A stretch of DNA of 6,092 bases from Bradyrhizobium sp. (GCA_025960445.1 JAICIT010000174.1:1-6092), one strand, 5' to 3'; shown: positions 1-5,889, numbered from the stretch's first letter. The notes: generated by a model not told the origin, from the sequence alone. Numbers and translations: made by a program.

Positions 1-335
1 ACTTTCGGCCCCTCCAGGAAGTCGGGGGCAGAATTGACGAAGCCGCCGAGGCGGACGACGCGGACCACCTTGTCGAGATCGCCAAGCGCGGCCTTGATTT
101 GCGCCAGCAGGTTGATGGCGCATCCACGCGCGGCGGCGTTGCCCTGTTCCACACTGACGCCGGCGCCCAGTTTGCCCTTCGCAATCAGCTTCCCCTGTGG
201 ATCGGTGCAAACCTGACCCGAGATGATTAGCAGGTTGCCGGTTCGCACGAAGCCGACGTAATTGGCCACCGGGCTTGCGGGCTCATGCAAGACGACGCCC
301 TGTGCCGCAAGTTTCTGCTCGACCGTACCCGCCAT
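1..335 (-). CDS. RidA/YjgF/UK114-family protein, 5' part only (3' end beyond the window)
   Basis: The first 111 codons of a gene that runs off the left edge. The protein begins MAGTVEQKLAAQG and carries the family's opening beta-hairpin and central helix: a segment around residues 29-45 (VRTGNLLIISGQVCTD), then NAAARGCAINLLAQIKAALGDLDKVVRVVRLGGFVNSAPDF in pieces across residues 62-105. This resembles the longer subgroup of RidA-like proteins of about 150 residues, so roughly 40 residues are missing. RidA enzymes hydrolyse reactive enamine/imine intermediates released by PLP enzymes, but the catalytic Arg and Glu lie in the missing C-terminal part, so deaminase activity cannot be judged. The ATG start is preceded by GAGGGAACG at a good distance. 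The gene is divergent from eipB. Family membership is seen with good confidence; the substrate is unknown. Confidence 0.85.
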   Translation of the reverse strand, partial: MAGTVEQKLAAQGVVLHEPASPVANYVGFVRTGNLLIISGQVCTDPQGKLIAKGKLGAGVSVEQGNAAARGCAINLLAQIKAALGDLDKVVRVVRLGGFVNSAPDFLEGPK

Positions 336-460
336 GTTTTCGTTCCCTCTTTGATGTCGATCCCGCCCGAACGTCAGCCGGCCGGTGCCGCTTTGTTGCG
401 CATCGCGACCTCACATGCAAGTGAGCGCGGGCTGGTGCAATTAAAGTCGCCACCGCGTGT

Positions 461-480
461 TGGTACGATTTCGTGAACCA
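461..480. repeat. Interrupted inverted repeat in the RidA-like/eipB divergent gap
   Basis: TGGT-ACGA-TT-TCGT-GA-ACCA forms an 8-base-pair inverted repeat with a two-base centre and a two-base bulge on one arm. The centre is too tight for a good RNA hairpin, so if it matters it is more likely a dimeric protein-binding site. It lies 74 bases before the eipB start codon in the 218-base divergent gap (336-553). I see no convincing sigma-70 promoter in this gap; TTGCGG (488-493) and TATGGT (510-515), 16 bases apart, are a weak candidate for eipB. It may be chance. Confidence 0.25.
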
Positions 481-542
481 GCCCCAGTTGCGGCGCAATA
501 GAAAGCGAATATGGTTCAACGATTCGCCAGCACGTTTTAGCC

Positions 543-547
543 GAGGA
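543..547 (+). promoter_or_regulatory. Ribosome binding site that sets the eipB start
   Basis: GAGGA sits six bases before the ATG at 554. It favours this ATG over an in-frame ATG 81 bases upstream (473), which would put a charged 27-residue extension ahead of the signal peptide and has no such site. Confidence 0.75.
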
Positions 548-553
548 AGTCAC

Positions 554-1426
554 ATGGCCTGCCGATTCAGCCGTCCGCTTGTCCGATCGTTGTTGCTGAC
601 CGCTGCCACTGTTGCGCTCACAGGCTCGAGTCCGGCGAAGGCTGCTAACGCCGCAAGTGCCGCGTTTCTCCCACATCAGGCGCTTTACGATCTCAGTCTG
701 ATGAAGTCGCGCGGCTCGGCGGCGATCGACAATGCACGCGGGCGCATCCTCTATCGTTTTTCAGGCAGTGCCTGTGAGGGTTATGCGTCGGAATTCCGCC
801 AGGTCTCCGAGCTCAATAGCGGCGAGGGGAAGGTGACGCTGAGCGACCTGCGCTCGTCTTCCTGGGAAGATGCCGAGGGCAAAAGCTACCGCTTCACAAT
901 CGACACCCGGATGAATGATGTAGAAACCGCTCCAGTCGACGGGTTCGCGGAGAGGACCGGCGATCACATCACGGTCAAATTGAAAAAGCCGGAGGCCAAG
1001 ACGTTTGAGCTGGACGGCTCGGTTGTATTTCCCACCGAGCAGATCCGGCGGATCATCGCCGCAGCAAAACAGGGAAAGTCCGTACTTGAACTCACCGTGT
1101 ATGATGGATCAGATAACGGCCAGAAGGTCTACAATACGCTGTCGGTGATTGGTCAGCCGATCCCCGCCGACCGGAGTACCGGTGCCCCCGATCCTTCAAT
1201 CACCAGTGATCAGATGAAATCGATGACCCGATGGCCGGTGACCGTGAGCTATTATGACCGTGATGCCAAAGCCAAAGACGGAGAGCAGACACCGGCTTAT
1301 TCGATGTCCTTCGAGTTGTTCGAAAACGGCGTCTCGCGCGCGCTGGTGCTCGACTACAATGATTTCGTGATTTCCGGCGCGCTCGGAAAATTTGACGTCA
1401 AGGATTCCAAGCCTTGCAGTAAGTAG
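554..1426 (+). CDS. eipB: EipB-like periplasmic envelope-integrity protein (DUF1849)
   Basis: A 290-residue secreted protein. The N-terminus is a classic signal peptide: a basic start (MACRFSRPLVR), a hydrophobic core (SLLLTAATVALTG) and a likely cleavage site near SPAKA-A around residues 28-33. The mature part begins AAFLPHQALYDLSL and matches the DUF1849/EipB pattern, with later motifs GRILYRFSGSACEGY, WEDAEGKSYRF, a VVFPTEQ segment and VSYYD. Two cysteines remain after cleavage, Cys74 in SACEGY and Cys288 three residues from the C-terminus; EipB of Brucella has a conserved disulfide joining equivalent positions. EipB is known as a beta-spiral periplasmic protein needed for envelope integrity in Brucella; its biochemical role is not settled. 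The gene stands alone, divergent from the RidA-like gene and convergent with dinB, with only 10 bases between their stops and no visible terminator. Family assignment is strong; function here is by homology. Confidence 0.88.
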   Translation: MACRFSRPLVRSLLLTAATVALTGSSPAKAANAASAAFLPHQALYDLSLMKSRGSAAIDNARGRILYRFSGSACEGYASEFRQVSELNSGEGKVTLSDLRSSSWEDAEGKSYRFTIDTRMNDVETAPVDGFAERTGDHITVKLKKPEAKTFELDGSVVFPTEQIRRIIAAAKQGKSVLELTVYDGSDNGQKVYNTLSVIGQPIPADRSTGAPDPSITSDQMKSMTRWPVTVSYYDRDAKAKDGEQTPAYSMSFELFENGVSRALVLDYNDFVISGALGKFDVKDSKPCSK

Positions 1427-1436
1427 GCCATCTGCC

Positions 1437-2753
1437 TCAATCTATGGCCTTGCCCGGCCCGTCATAGGCGATGCCCCGGATCACAGCCGTCTGGCCGAAT
1501 TTCCTGCGGAGATCGTCGACCGCGCGTTCCGCGTGAGCGGAACGGCGGTCAAGCATATCGGTGTCGTCGGCTTGCGATCCCGGGCATAGCGCGCTGACGC
1601 CGGCGCCCATCAAGCGGAATGCCGTGCCGTCGATCTCCTTTGCCAGCATTTCCCGCGTCGTTGCGAAAATCTTGGTCGCCAGTTGCGTTGGCGCGTGGAT
1701 CGATTGAGAGCGGGTGCGTTGGCGAAAATCCGCCGTCTTCAGCTTCAGGGTGACGGTCAGTCCCGAGAGATTGCTGCTTTTCAAGCGCGACGAGACTTTC
1801 TCCGAGAGCTGCCACAACATCTTTTCCAGTGTGGCGAAATCCCGGATATCCGTCTCGAAGGTGGTTTCGCTGGAGATCGTCTTGGCGCCGCGATCGGGCA
1901 CCACTCGGCGATCGTCGATGCCGCGGGCCAAGCGCCACAGCCTGCGCCCCTCACTTGCGAACTGCTTCATCAATTCGATTTCATCGGCGCGTTGCAAATC
2001 GGCGATGGTGCGAAAGCCGCGTTGGATCAGCCGCTCCTGTGTCGCCGGCCCGACGCCGAAAATAAAACCGACCGGCTTGTCTGCCAGCATGGTGCGAGCC
2101 TCGTCCTGATCAAGCGCCGCAAAGCCGCGCGGCTTGTCCAGGTCCGACGCGATCTTGGCCAGAAACTTGTTGCAGGACAGGCCGATGGATACCGAAATGC
2201 CGATGTTGCGTTCGACCTCACGGGCGAAGCGGGCGAGCACCTTCGCCGGAACCATGCCATGCAAGAGTTGCGTTCCGCTGAGATCGAGGAAGGCTTCGTC
2301 GATCGAAAGCGGCTCGACCAGCGGCGTCAATGCCTGCATGGCATGGCGCACCTCGCGGCCGACCCTGACGTATTTCGCCATATCGGGCCGGATCACGATC
2401 GCGGACGGGCAAAGCTCCAGCGCCTTGAACATGGGCATCGCCGAACGAACGCCGAAGGTACGTGAAATGTAGCAGGCGGCCGAAACAACGCCGCGCTTGC
2501 CGCCCCCGATGATCACGGGCTTGTCGGCGAGGTCGGGATTGTCCCGCTTCTCGACCGTCGCGTAGAACGCGTCACAATCGATATGCGCCAACGTCAGCGA
2601 GGGCAGTGCTCGGTGCCTGACCAGACGAGGGGATCCGCACTCGGCGCATCGCCTGCTCGCAAATTCCAGATCGCGAAGGCAGTCGCGGCAAAAACAGGTC
2701 GGACCCAGTGAGGCTGGTGCGGCTGGTGCTCCGGTTTCGAAATTCGCACCCAT
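1437..2753 (-). CDS. dinB: Y-family DNA polymerase IV (DinB) with an N-terminal cysteine cluster
   Basis: A 438-residue translesion polymerase. The palm begins at HIDCDAFYATVEKRDNP, where the metal ligand is Asp59 and Tyr64 takes the steric-gate position that excludes ribonucleotides. Further family landmarks are KPVIIGGGKRGVVSAACYISRTFGV in the fingers, the catalytic SIDEAFLDLSG (Asp152, Glu153), SIGLSCNKFLAKIASDLDKP, and the thumb hairpin GVGPATQERL. The little finger ends with RRKFGQTAVIRGIAYD. Ahead of the palm lies C20-x-C22-x2-C25-x10-C36-x2-C39, a likely zinc ribbon absent from E. coli DinB. No clear C-terminal clamp-binding motif is seen. The ATG at 2753 is chosen because AAAGGTGG precedes it; a GTG at 2792 would add 13 residues but has no ribosome binding site. 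The gene lies 83 bases downstream of the DUF3572 gene. I found no GTTC-N7-GTTC LexA box upstream, so SOS control is not shown. Confidence 0.95.
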   Translation of the reverse strand: MGANFETGAPAAPASLGPTCFCRDCLRDLEFASRRCAECGSPRLVRHRALPSLTLAHIDCDAFYATVEKRDNPDLADKPVIIGGGKRGVVSAACYISRTFGVRSAMPMFKALELCPSAIVIRPDMAKYVRVGREVRHAMQALTPLVEPLSIDEAFLDLSGTQLLHGMVPAKVLARFAREVERNIGISVSIGLSCNKFLAKIASDLDKPRGFAALDQDEARTMLADKPVGFIFGVGPATQERLIQRGFRTIADLQRADEIELMKQFASEGRRLWRLARGIDDRRVVPDRGAKTISSETTFETDIRDFATLEKMLWQLSEKVSSRLKSSNLSGLTVTLKLKTADFRQRTRSQSIHAPTQLATKIFATTREMLAKEIDGTAFRLMGAGVSALCPGSQADDTDMLDRRSAHAERAVDDLRRKFGQTAVIRGIAYDGPGKAID

Positions 2754-2761
2754 CCGACGCG

Positions 2762-2769
2762 CCACCTTT
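2762..2769 (-). promoter_or_regulatory. Ribosome binding site that sets the dinB start
   Basis: On the minus strand AAAGGTGG lies eight bases before the ATG at 2753. The competing GTG at 2792 has no purine-rich site at a suitable distance. Confidence 0.6.
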
Positions 2770-2836
2770 CGCCAACCAGAAGGGAGCAGCACGTTAGCGC
2801 GAGTCTAAGAGGAACTTCAATTCGCAGCGCCGGTAT

Positions 2837-3136
2837 TCACGGCACATCGCGCTCCCATTTGGGATCGTTCAGAGCCTGGTGAGCCGCGGCGATATTGGTT
2901 GGATGAAGCTGAGAGGCCTCGGCGAACGCCTTCACGGTTGTGTCGTCGCGCATCACGAAATCGAGCACGCTTGAAAGAAACCGCGGATCCGCGGCAGCGG
3001 TGCGCAGGGTCTCCGGACCGATTCCCGTCTCGGCCAGAAACAGACCTAAGCGTTCGGGGTCGCCCGCGACAAAAGAAAGCGCCTGAATTGCAACAATTTC
3101 AGCTACTTCCCGGGGATTTTGAACGGCCTTTTTCAA
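2837..3136 (-). CDS. DUF3572 family protein of unknown function, TTG start
   Basis: A 99-residue protein matching the alphaproteobacterial DUF3572 family from memory of its conserved pattern: NPREVAEIVAIQALSFVAGDPERLGLFLAETGIGPETLR, quoted here in overlapping pieces across residues 7-45, then a second helical part with FLSSVLDFVMRDD. It has no signal peptide, no membrane segment and no cysteine, so a small helical cytoplasmic protein is expected. The start is TTG: an in-frame TAA lies only ten codons upstream and no ATG or GTG occurs between, so the start is forced. GGAAAGG sits 12 bases before it, longer than usual, which suggests weak translation. It is divergent from divK and 83 bases upstream of dinB in the same direction, so it may share a transcript with dinB. 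No function has been assigned and I do not infer one. Confidence 0.85.
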   Translation of the reverse strand: MKKAVQNPREVAEIVAIQALSFVAGDPERLGLFLAETGIGPETLRTAAADPRFLSSVLDFVMRDDTTVKAFAEASQLHPTNIAAAHQALNDPKWERDVP

Positions 3137-3172
3137 CGCGGATATTTGCCTTTCCGTAACTTATGGTCTCTA

Positions 3173-3236
3173 TTTTACGCATCATGCCCGAGTCTGCGGA
3201 GCGTCTTCAAGCAAGTGAAAACCACTTCGCGTAAAA
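3173..3236. repeat. Inverted pair of GCGTAAAA boxes, 48 bases apart
   Basis: TTTTACGC at 3173-3180 and GCGTAAAA at 3229-3236 are exact reverse complements. Each copy, read 5' to 3' as GCGTAAAA, points towards the gene on its own side: DUF3572 to the left, divK to the right. The arrangement would suit a regulator shared by both transcripts, or two AT-rich -10 regions that happen to look alike. Confidence 0.4.
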
Positions 3237-3317
3237 ATGACTGTCGGACTTAATGGGTTGGAGCGGGTCTGGCACTAGCTTCATTGCAACTTTCGACACG
3301 CTTCGGCCAGCAGGGTA

Positions 3318-3335
3318 AGGCCAAGGCCGTGGCCT
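3318..3335 (+). other. Small GC-rich hairpin in the divK leader
   Basis: AGGCCA and TGGCCT form a perfect six-base-pair stem around the six-base loop AGGCCG. It ends 14 bases before the divK ribosome binding site and has no run of T after it, so it is not a terminator. A role in the mRNA leader is possible but not shown. Confidence 0.3.
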
Positions 3336-3349
3336 GCAGCTTGGGGATT

Positions 3350-3354
3350 GGAGG
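3350..3354 (+). promoter_or_regulatory. divK ribosome binding site
   Basis: GGAGG is a near-consensus site six bases before the divK ATG, predicting strong translation and fixing the start. Confidence 0.75.
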
Positions 3355-3360
3355 GACGGG

Positions 3361-3726
3361 ATGGCAAAAACCGTCCTGATCGTGGAGGACAACGAGCTCA
3401 ATATGAAGCTCTTTCGCGATCTGTTGGAGGCGCATGGCTATCAAACGTCAGGCACGTCCAATGGCTTCGAAGCGCTCGATCTTGTCCGGAAGCTTCGTCC
3501 CGATCTCATCCTCATGGACATCCAGCTGCCTCAGGTGTCCGGCCTCGAGGTCACGCGCTGGATCAAGGACGATCCAGAATTGCGCGCCATCCCGGTGGTC
3601 GCGGTGACCGCGTTTGCGATGAAGGGCGACGAGGAACGCATTCGTGAGGGTGGTTGCGAGGCATATCTGTCTAAGCCGATTTCAGTCGGCAAATTTATTG
3701 AAACCGTTCGACGCTTTATCGGGTAA
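3361..3726 (+). CDS. divK: DivK, single-domain cell-cycle response regulator
   Basis: A 121-residue protein consisting only of a receiver domain. The opening [16 protein letters not shown], the phosphoacceptor strand LILMDIQLP with Asp53, and the long run from Thr83 to Lys105 ([20 protein letters not shown] and then AYLSKPIS) match Caulobacter DivK almost residue for residue. The acidic pocket (Glu9, Asp10), Thr83 and Lys105 are all present, so it should be phosphorylated. In the known pathway DivK is phosphorylated by DivJ-type and dephosphorylated by PleC-type kinases, and DivK-P acts through DivL and CckA to lower CtrA activity, linking cell polarity to division. It is a soluble protein that localises at the poles through partners. 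It is followed after 11 bases by pleD, as in other alphaproteobacteria, and the two are almost certainly co-transcribed. Identity is very secure; partners here are inferred. Confidence 0.96.
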   Translation: MAKTVLIVEDNELNMKLFRDLLEAHGYQTSGTSNGFEALDLVRKLRPDLILMDIQLPQVSGLEVTRWIKDDPELRAIPVVAVTAFAMKGDEERIREGGCEAYLSKPISVGKFIETVRRFIG

Positions 3727-3737
3727 GGGAAACTTGG

Positions 3738-5111
3738 ATGTCCGCGCGTATTCTTGTCGTCGATGACGTCCCCGCCAACGTGAAGCTGTTGGAAGCCCGC
3801 CTGTCAGCGGAGTATTTCGACGTGTTGACGGCATCGAACGGCAGCGAGGCGCTCGAAATCTGCGCGCGCGCAGAATGCGACATCATCCTGCTCGACGTGA
3901 TGATGCCCGATATCGACGGCTTCGAGGTCTGTCGCCGGCTGAAAGCCAATCCGGCCACGCATTTCATTCCCGTCGTGATCATCACCGCGCTGGACAGCCC
4001 TGCCGATCGCGTGCGCGGCCTTGAAGCCGGCGCTGACGACTTCCTCACTAAGCCGGTCTCAGACGTGGTTTTGATTGCTCGGGTACGTTCTCTGACCCGA
4101 CTCAAGATGATGACCGACGAATTGCGCATGCGCGCGATCACTTCGCTTGAGATCGGCGTGCAGGCGCCGGAACGAAGCGCGGTCGCGGATACTGGCAAGG
4201 GCGGACGTATCCTTCTGGTGGATGATCGCCCCTCATCGTACGAACGGCTGGCGCCTGTGCTGCGGACCGAGCACACCGTGGATCTGCAAGCCCAACCAGC
4301 GGAAGCCTTGTTTCAGGCGGCCGATGGCAACTACGATCTACTTATTGTTTCGCTCGGGTTGCGCAATTTCGATGGCTTGCGGCTTTGCAGCCAGGCGCGC
4401 TCACTGGAGCGGACCCGGCACGTGCCGATTTTGGCGATTGCCGACGCGGACAACAACCCACGACTGCTGCGCGGCCTCGAAATCGGCGTCAATGATTATC
4501 TGTTGCGGCCGATCGACAAGAACGAGCTGCTGGCGAGGGCGCGGACCCAAATCCGCAAGCGTCGCTACACCGACGACCTGCGCGACAATGTGCAGAACTC
4601 CATCGAGATGTCGATTACGGATGCGCTGACCGGTCTTCATAACCGCCGCTATATGGAGACCCATCTGGCGACACTGGCCGAGCAGGCTTCGAGCCGCGGC
4701 AAGCCGCTGGCGTTGATGATGCTCGATATCGATTTTTTCAAATCGATCAACGACAGTTACGGCCACGATGCGGGAGATGACGTGCTGCGCGAATTCGCCG
4801 TTCGGGTTCGCAAGTCGATTCGCGGCATCGACCTCGCCTGCCGTTATGGCGGCGAGGAATTTGTCATTGTGATGCCGGAGACCGACTTGCACGTCGCGGG
4901 CATGGTTGCGGAACGGCTGCGGCGCTCGATCGCGGGTGAGCCCTTTGCGGTGAGCAAGGGCGCAAAGTGTATCGAGGTCACCATATCGATCGGGCTTTCA
5001 ACCCTGGAAATAAAAGGCGAGTCCGTGGCGGACGTAGTGAAGCGGGCCGATATCGCGCTGTATCGGGCCAAGCACGATGGCCGCAACCGGGTGGTCGCTC
5101 AGGCGGCTTAA
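3738..5111 (+). CDS. pleD: PleD, response-regulator diguanylate cyclase (REC-REC-GGDEF)
   Basis: A 457-residue diguanylate cyclase making cyclic-di-GMP from two GTP. The first receiver (about 3-120) has Asp53 as phosphoacceptor, Thr83 and Lys105. The second receiver (about 157-272) is degenerate: Ser205, Ala235 and Arg257 replace the Asp, Thr and Lys, so it should act only as the dimerisation adaptor, as in Caulobacter PleD. The cyclase domain starts near DALTGLHNRR (295-304), has the metal ligand Asp330 in LDIDFFK, guanine-binding Asn338 and Asp347, and an intact GGEEF at 371-375. RGID at 362-365, five residues before GGEEF, is the RxxD inhibitory site for product feedback. The ATG follows AAGGGA by seven bases, a site overlapping the divK stop. 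PleD is known to control the motile-to-sessile switch after phosphorylation by polar kinases. Length and architecture match the family. Confidence 0.96.
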   Translation: MSARILVVDDVPANVKLLEARLSAEYFDVLTASNGSEALEICARAECDIILLDVMMPDIDGFEVCRRLKANPATHFIPVVIITALDSPADRVRGLEAGADDFLTKPVSDVVLIARVRSLTRLKMMTDELRMRAITSLEIGVQAPERSAVADTGKGGRILLVDDRPSSYERLAPVLRTEHTVDLQAQPAEALFQAADGNYDLLIVSLGLRNFDGLRLCSQARSLERTRHVPILAIADADNNPRLLRGLEIGVNDYLLRPIDKNELLARARTQIRKRRYTDDLRDNVQNSIEMSITDALTGLHNRRYMETHLATLAEQASSRGKPLALMMLDIDFFKSINDSYGHDAGDDVLREFAVRVRKSIRGIDLACRYGGEEFVIVMPETDLHVAGMVAERLRRSIAGEPFAVSKGAKCIEVTISIGLSTLEIKGESVADVVKRADIALYRAKHDGRNRVVAQAA

Positions 5112-5749
5112 ACATCAGGGGGGCGCCGGGTCCGCCGCGAAGATGACCGCTTCTTCGCTGCGCCTGCCGTATTCCCTCCGTCTCGCCCCACAATTCCAAC
5201 ACCCGCGTTACCGAGCAACACGCGAGCGGCTTCCTTGGCGGCGCGCGCCATCGACGGATCGTCGCGCACCAAATCTTGCGCGATTGAGCCGTCAACCAAC
5301 AGCGTGAGTTGCGTCGCCAATCCTTCCGGATCGGGGACATCGAGTTTTAGCAAAAGGTCGCGAAACCAGATCCGGCGGCTTTCCTTGAAGGCAATCGCGA
5401 TCTTTTTGACCGATTTATCCTCCGATCCGAGTTCGGCGACGGCGTTGACGAACGGGCAGCCTCTGAAACCTTTGCTGGCAAACCCGCGCTCCAGTCGGTC
5501 GAACGTTCCGAGAATTTGCTCGATCGGCGGTTTGTCTGAAGGCGGTGCCTTATTGAATCGTCCCTGCAGGTAGGCGGCGATCAATTCATCCTTGGACGGG
5601 AAGTGGTTGTAGAGCGTGCGCTTGCTGATTCCAACTTCCGCGGCAATCGTGTCGACGCCGACCGCACGAATGCCTCGCAGGTAAAACAGCCGATCGGCCG
5701 TCTCCAGGATCCGCTCCTTCATGCTTTGCTTTTCGGGTCGCAATGTCAT
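5108..5749 (-). CDS. TetR/AcrR-family transcriptional repressor
   Basis: A 213-residue regulator. Residues 10-56 form the TetR N-terminal DNA-binding domain: MKERILETADRLFYLRGIRA leads into the helix-turn-helix VDTIAAEVGISKRTLYNHF, followed by the usual PSKDELIAAYL. The rest is a helical ligand-binding and dimerisation domain with GFRGCPFVNAVAEL around 94-107, a motif common in one subgroup of these repressors. The C-terminus is a basic, low-complexity tail (residues 199-209 rich in Lys, Arg and Ser). AAGG lies about nine bases before the ATG at 5749; a second ATG at 5722 has a weaker site and would trim the N-terminus. It is divergent from an MFS gene and is probably its repressor, acting at the palindrome 5870-5889. 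It is convergent with pleD and overlaps it by four bases. The inducing ligand cannot be read from the sequence. Confidence 0.9.
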   Translation of the reverse strand: MTLRPEKQSMKERILETADRLFYLRGIRAVGVDTIAAEVGISKRTLYNHFPSKDELIAAYLQGRFNKAPPSDKPPIEQILGTFDRLERGFASKGFRGCPFVNAVAELGSEDKSVKKIAIAFKESRRIWFRDLLLKLDVPDPEGLATQLTLLVDGSIAQDLVRDDPSMARAAKEAARVLLGNAGVGIVGRDGGNTAGAAKKRSSSRRTRRPPDV

Positions 5750-5842
5750 CGCCGAAACCTTGGCCAGCTTGCGAACGCTAGCTCCTCAAAAAGCGCGATG
5801 CAGATGCGCGTGTAAACATGTCGGTGCTGTTGCTGTGGAGGC

Positions 5843-5871
5843 TTGACAACCTCATTCGCCCGTAGCCTAAT
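5843..5871 (+). promoter_or_regulatory. Predicted sigma-70-type promoter of the MFS transporter gene
   Basis: A perfect -35 TTGACA (5843-5848), preceded by C as alphaproteobacteria prefer, is followed after exactly 17 bases by CCTAAT (5866-5871), a four-of-six match to the -10. Transcription would start near 5878, giving a leader of about 68 bases. The -10 runs into the palindrome 5870-5889, so repressor binding there would block RNA polymerase. Confidence 0.65.
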
Positions 5872-5889
5872 TACACAGATCGGTGTAAT
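5870..5889. promoter_or_regulatory. Predicted TetR-family operator, 20-base palindrome
   Basis: ATTACAC and GTGTAAT are exact reverse complements around AGATCG, whose central GATC is itself symmetric, so only one base pair of the 20-base site breaks the symmetry. Size and form are typical of operators bound by TetR-family dimers. It overlaps the end of the predicted -10 and the expected transcription start of the MFS gene, and it lies in the gap next to the TetR gene. A related half, GTGTAAA, occurs upstream at 5810-5816. Binding by the neighbouring repressor is inferred. Confidence 0.7.

Larger units (their letters stand above)
3137..3360. promoter_or_regulatory. Divergent promoter region between the DUF3572 gene and divK
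   Basis: This 224-base non-coding gap must hold the promoters of both flanking transcripts. It contains an inverted pair of GCGTAAAA boxes (3173-3180 on the minus strand and 3229-3236 on the plus strand), a 5-base inverted repeat AAGTG-AAAAC-CACTT (3213-3227), one GAGTC site (3190-3194) of the GANTC type methylated by CcrM, and a small hairpin near the divK start (3318-3335). TAAAAT on the minus strand (3172-3177) is a fair -10 for the DUF3572 gene, but no good -35 is at the right distance. I see no complete CtrA site (TTAA-N7-TTAA). Confidence 0.55.

Noticed and set aside
410..425. CTCAC-ATGCAA-GTGAG inverted repeat
   Set aside because: Only five pairs with a six-base centre and no promoter nearby; this is within chance expectation.
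473..553. Upstream ATG extending the eipB protein by 27 residues
   Set aside because: The extension would bury the signal peptide behind a charged segment, and the strong GAGGA site lies right before the ATG at 554.
1427..1436. Bidirectional terminator between eipB and dinB
   Set aside because: Only ten bases separate the stops and no GC-rich stem with a T-run is present at the junction.
1683..2465. A 260-codon plus-strand open frame opposite dinB
   Set aside because: It lies wholly antisense to a clear DinB coding region, has no recognisable motif and no ribosome binding site of note; long antisense frames are common in GC-rich DNA.
2754..2792. GTG start extending DinB by 13 residues
   Set aside because: No ribosome binding site precedes it, while AAAGGTGG lies before the ATG at 2753.
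2754..2836. SOS (LexA) box before dinB
   Set aside because: No GTTC-N7-GTTC or GAAC-N7-GAAC spacing was found here or in the gap upstream of the DUF3572 gene.
3250..3264. CtrA-binding site before divK
   Set aside because: TTAA occurs at 3250 but the second TTAA at the required seven-base spacing is missing.
3716..4276. A 186-codon minus-strand open frame opposite the start of pleD
   Set aside because: It is antisense to the REC domains of pleD, has Ser/Arg-rich low-complexity content typical of a shadow frame and matches no family.
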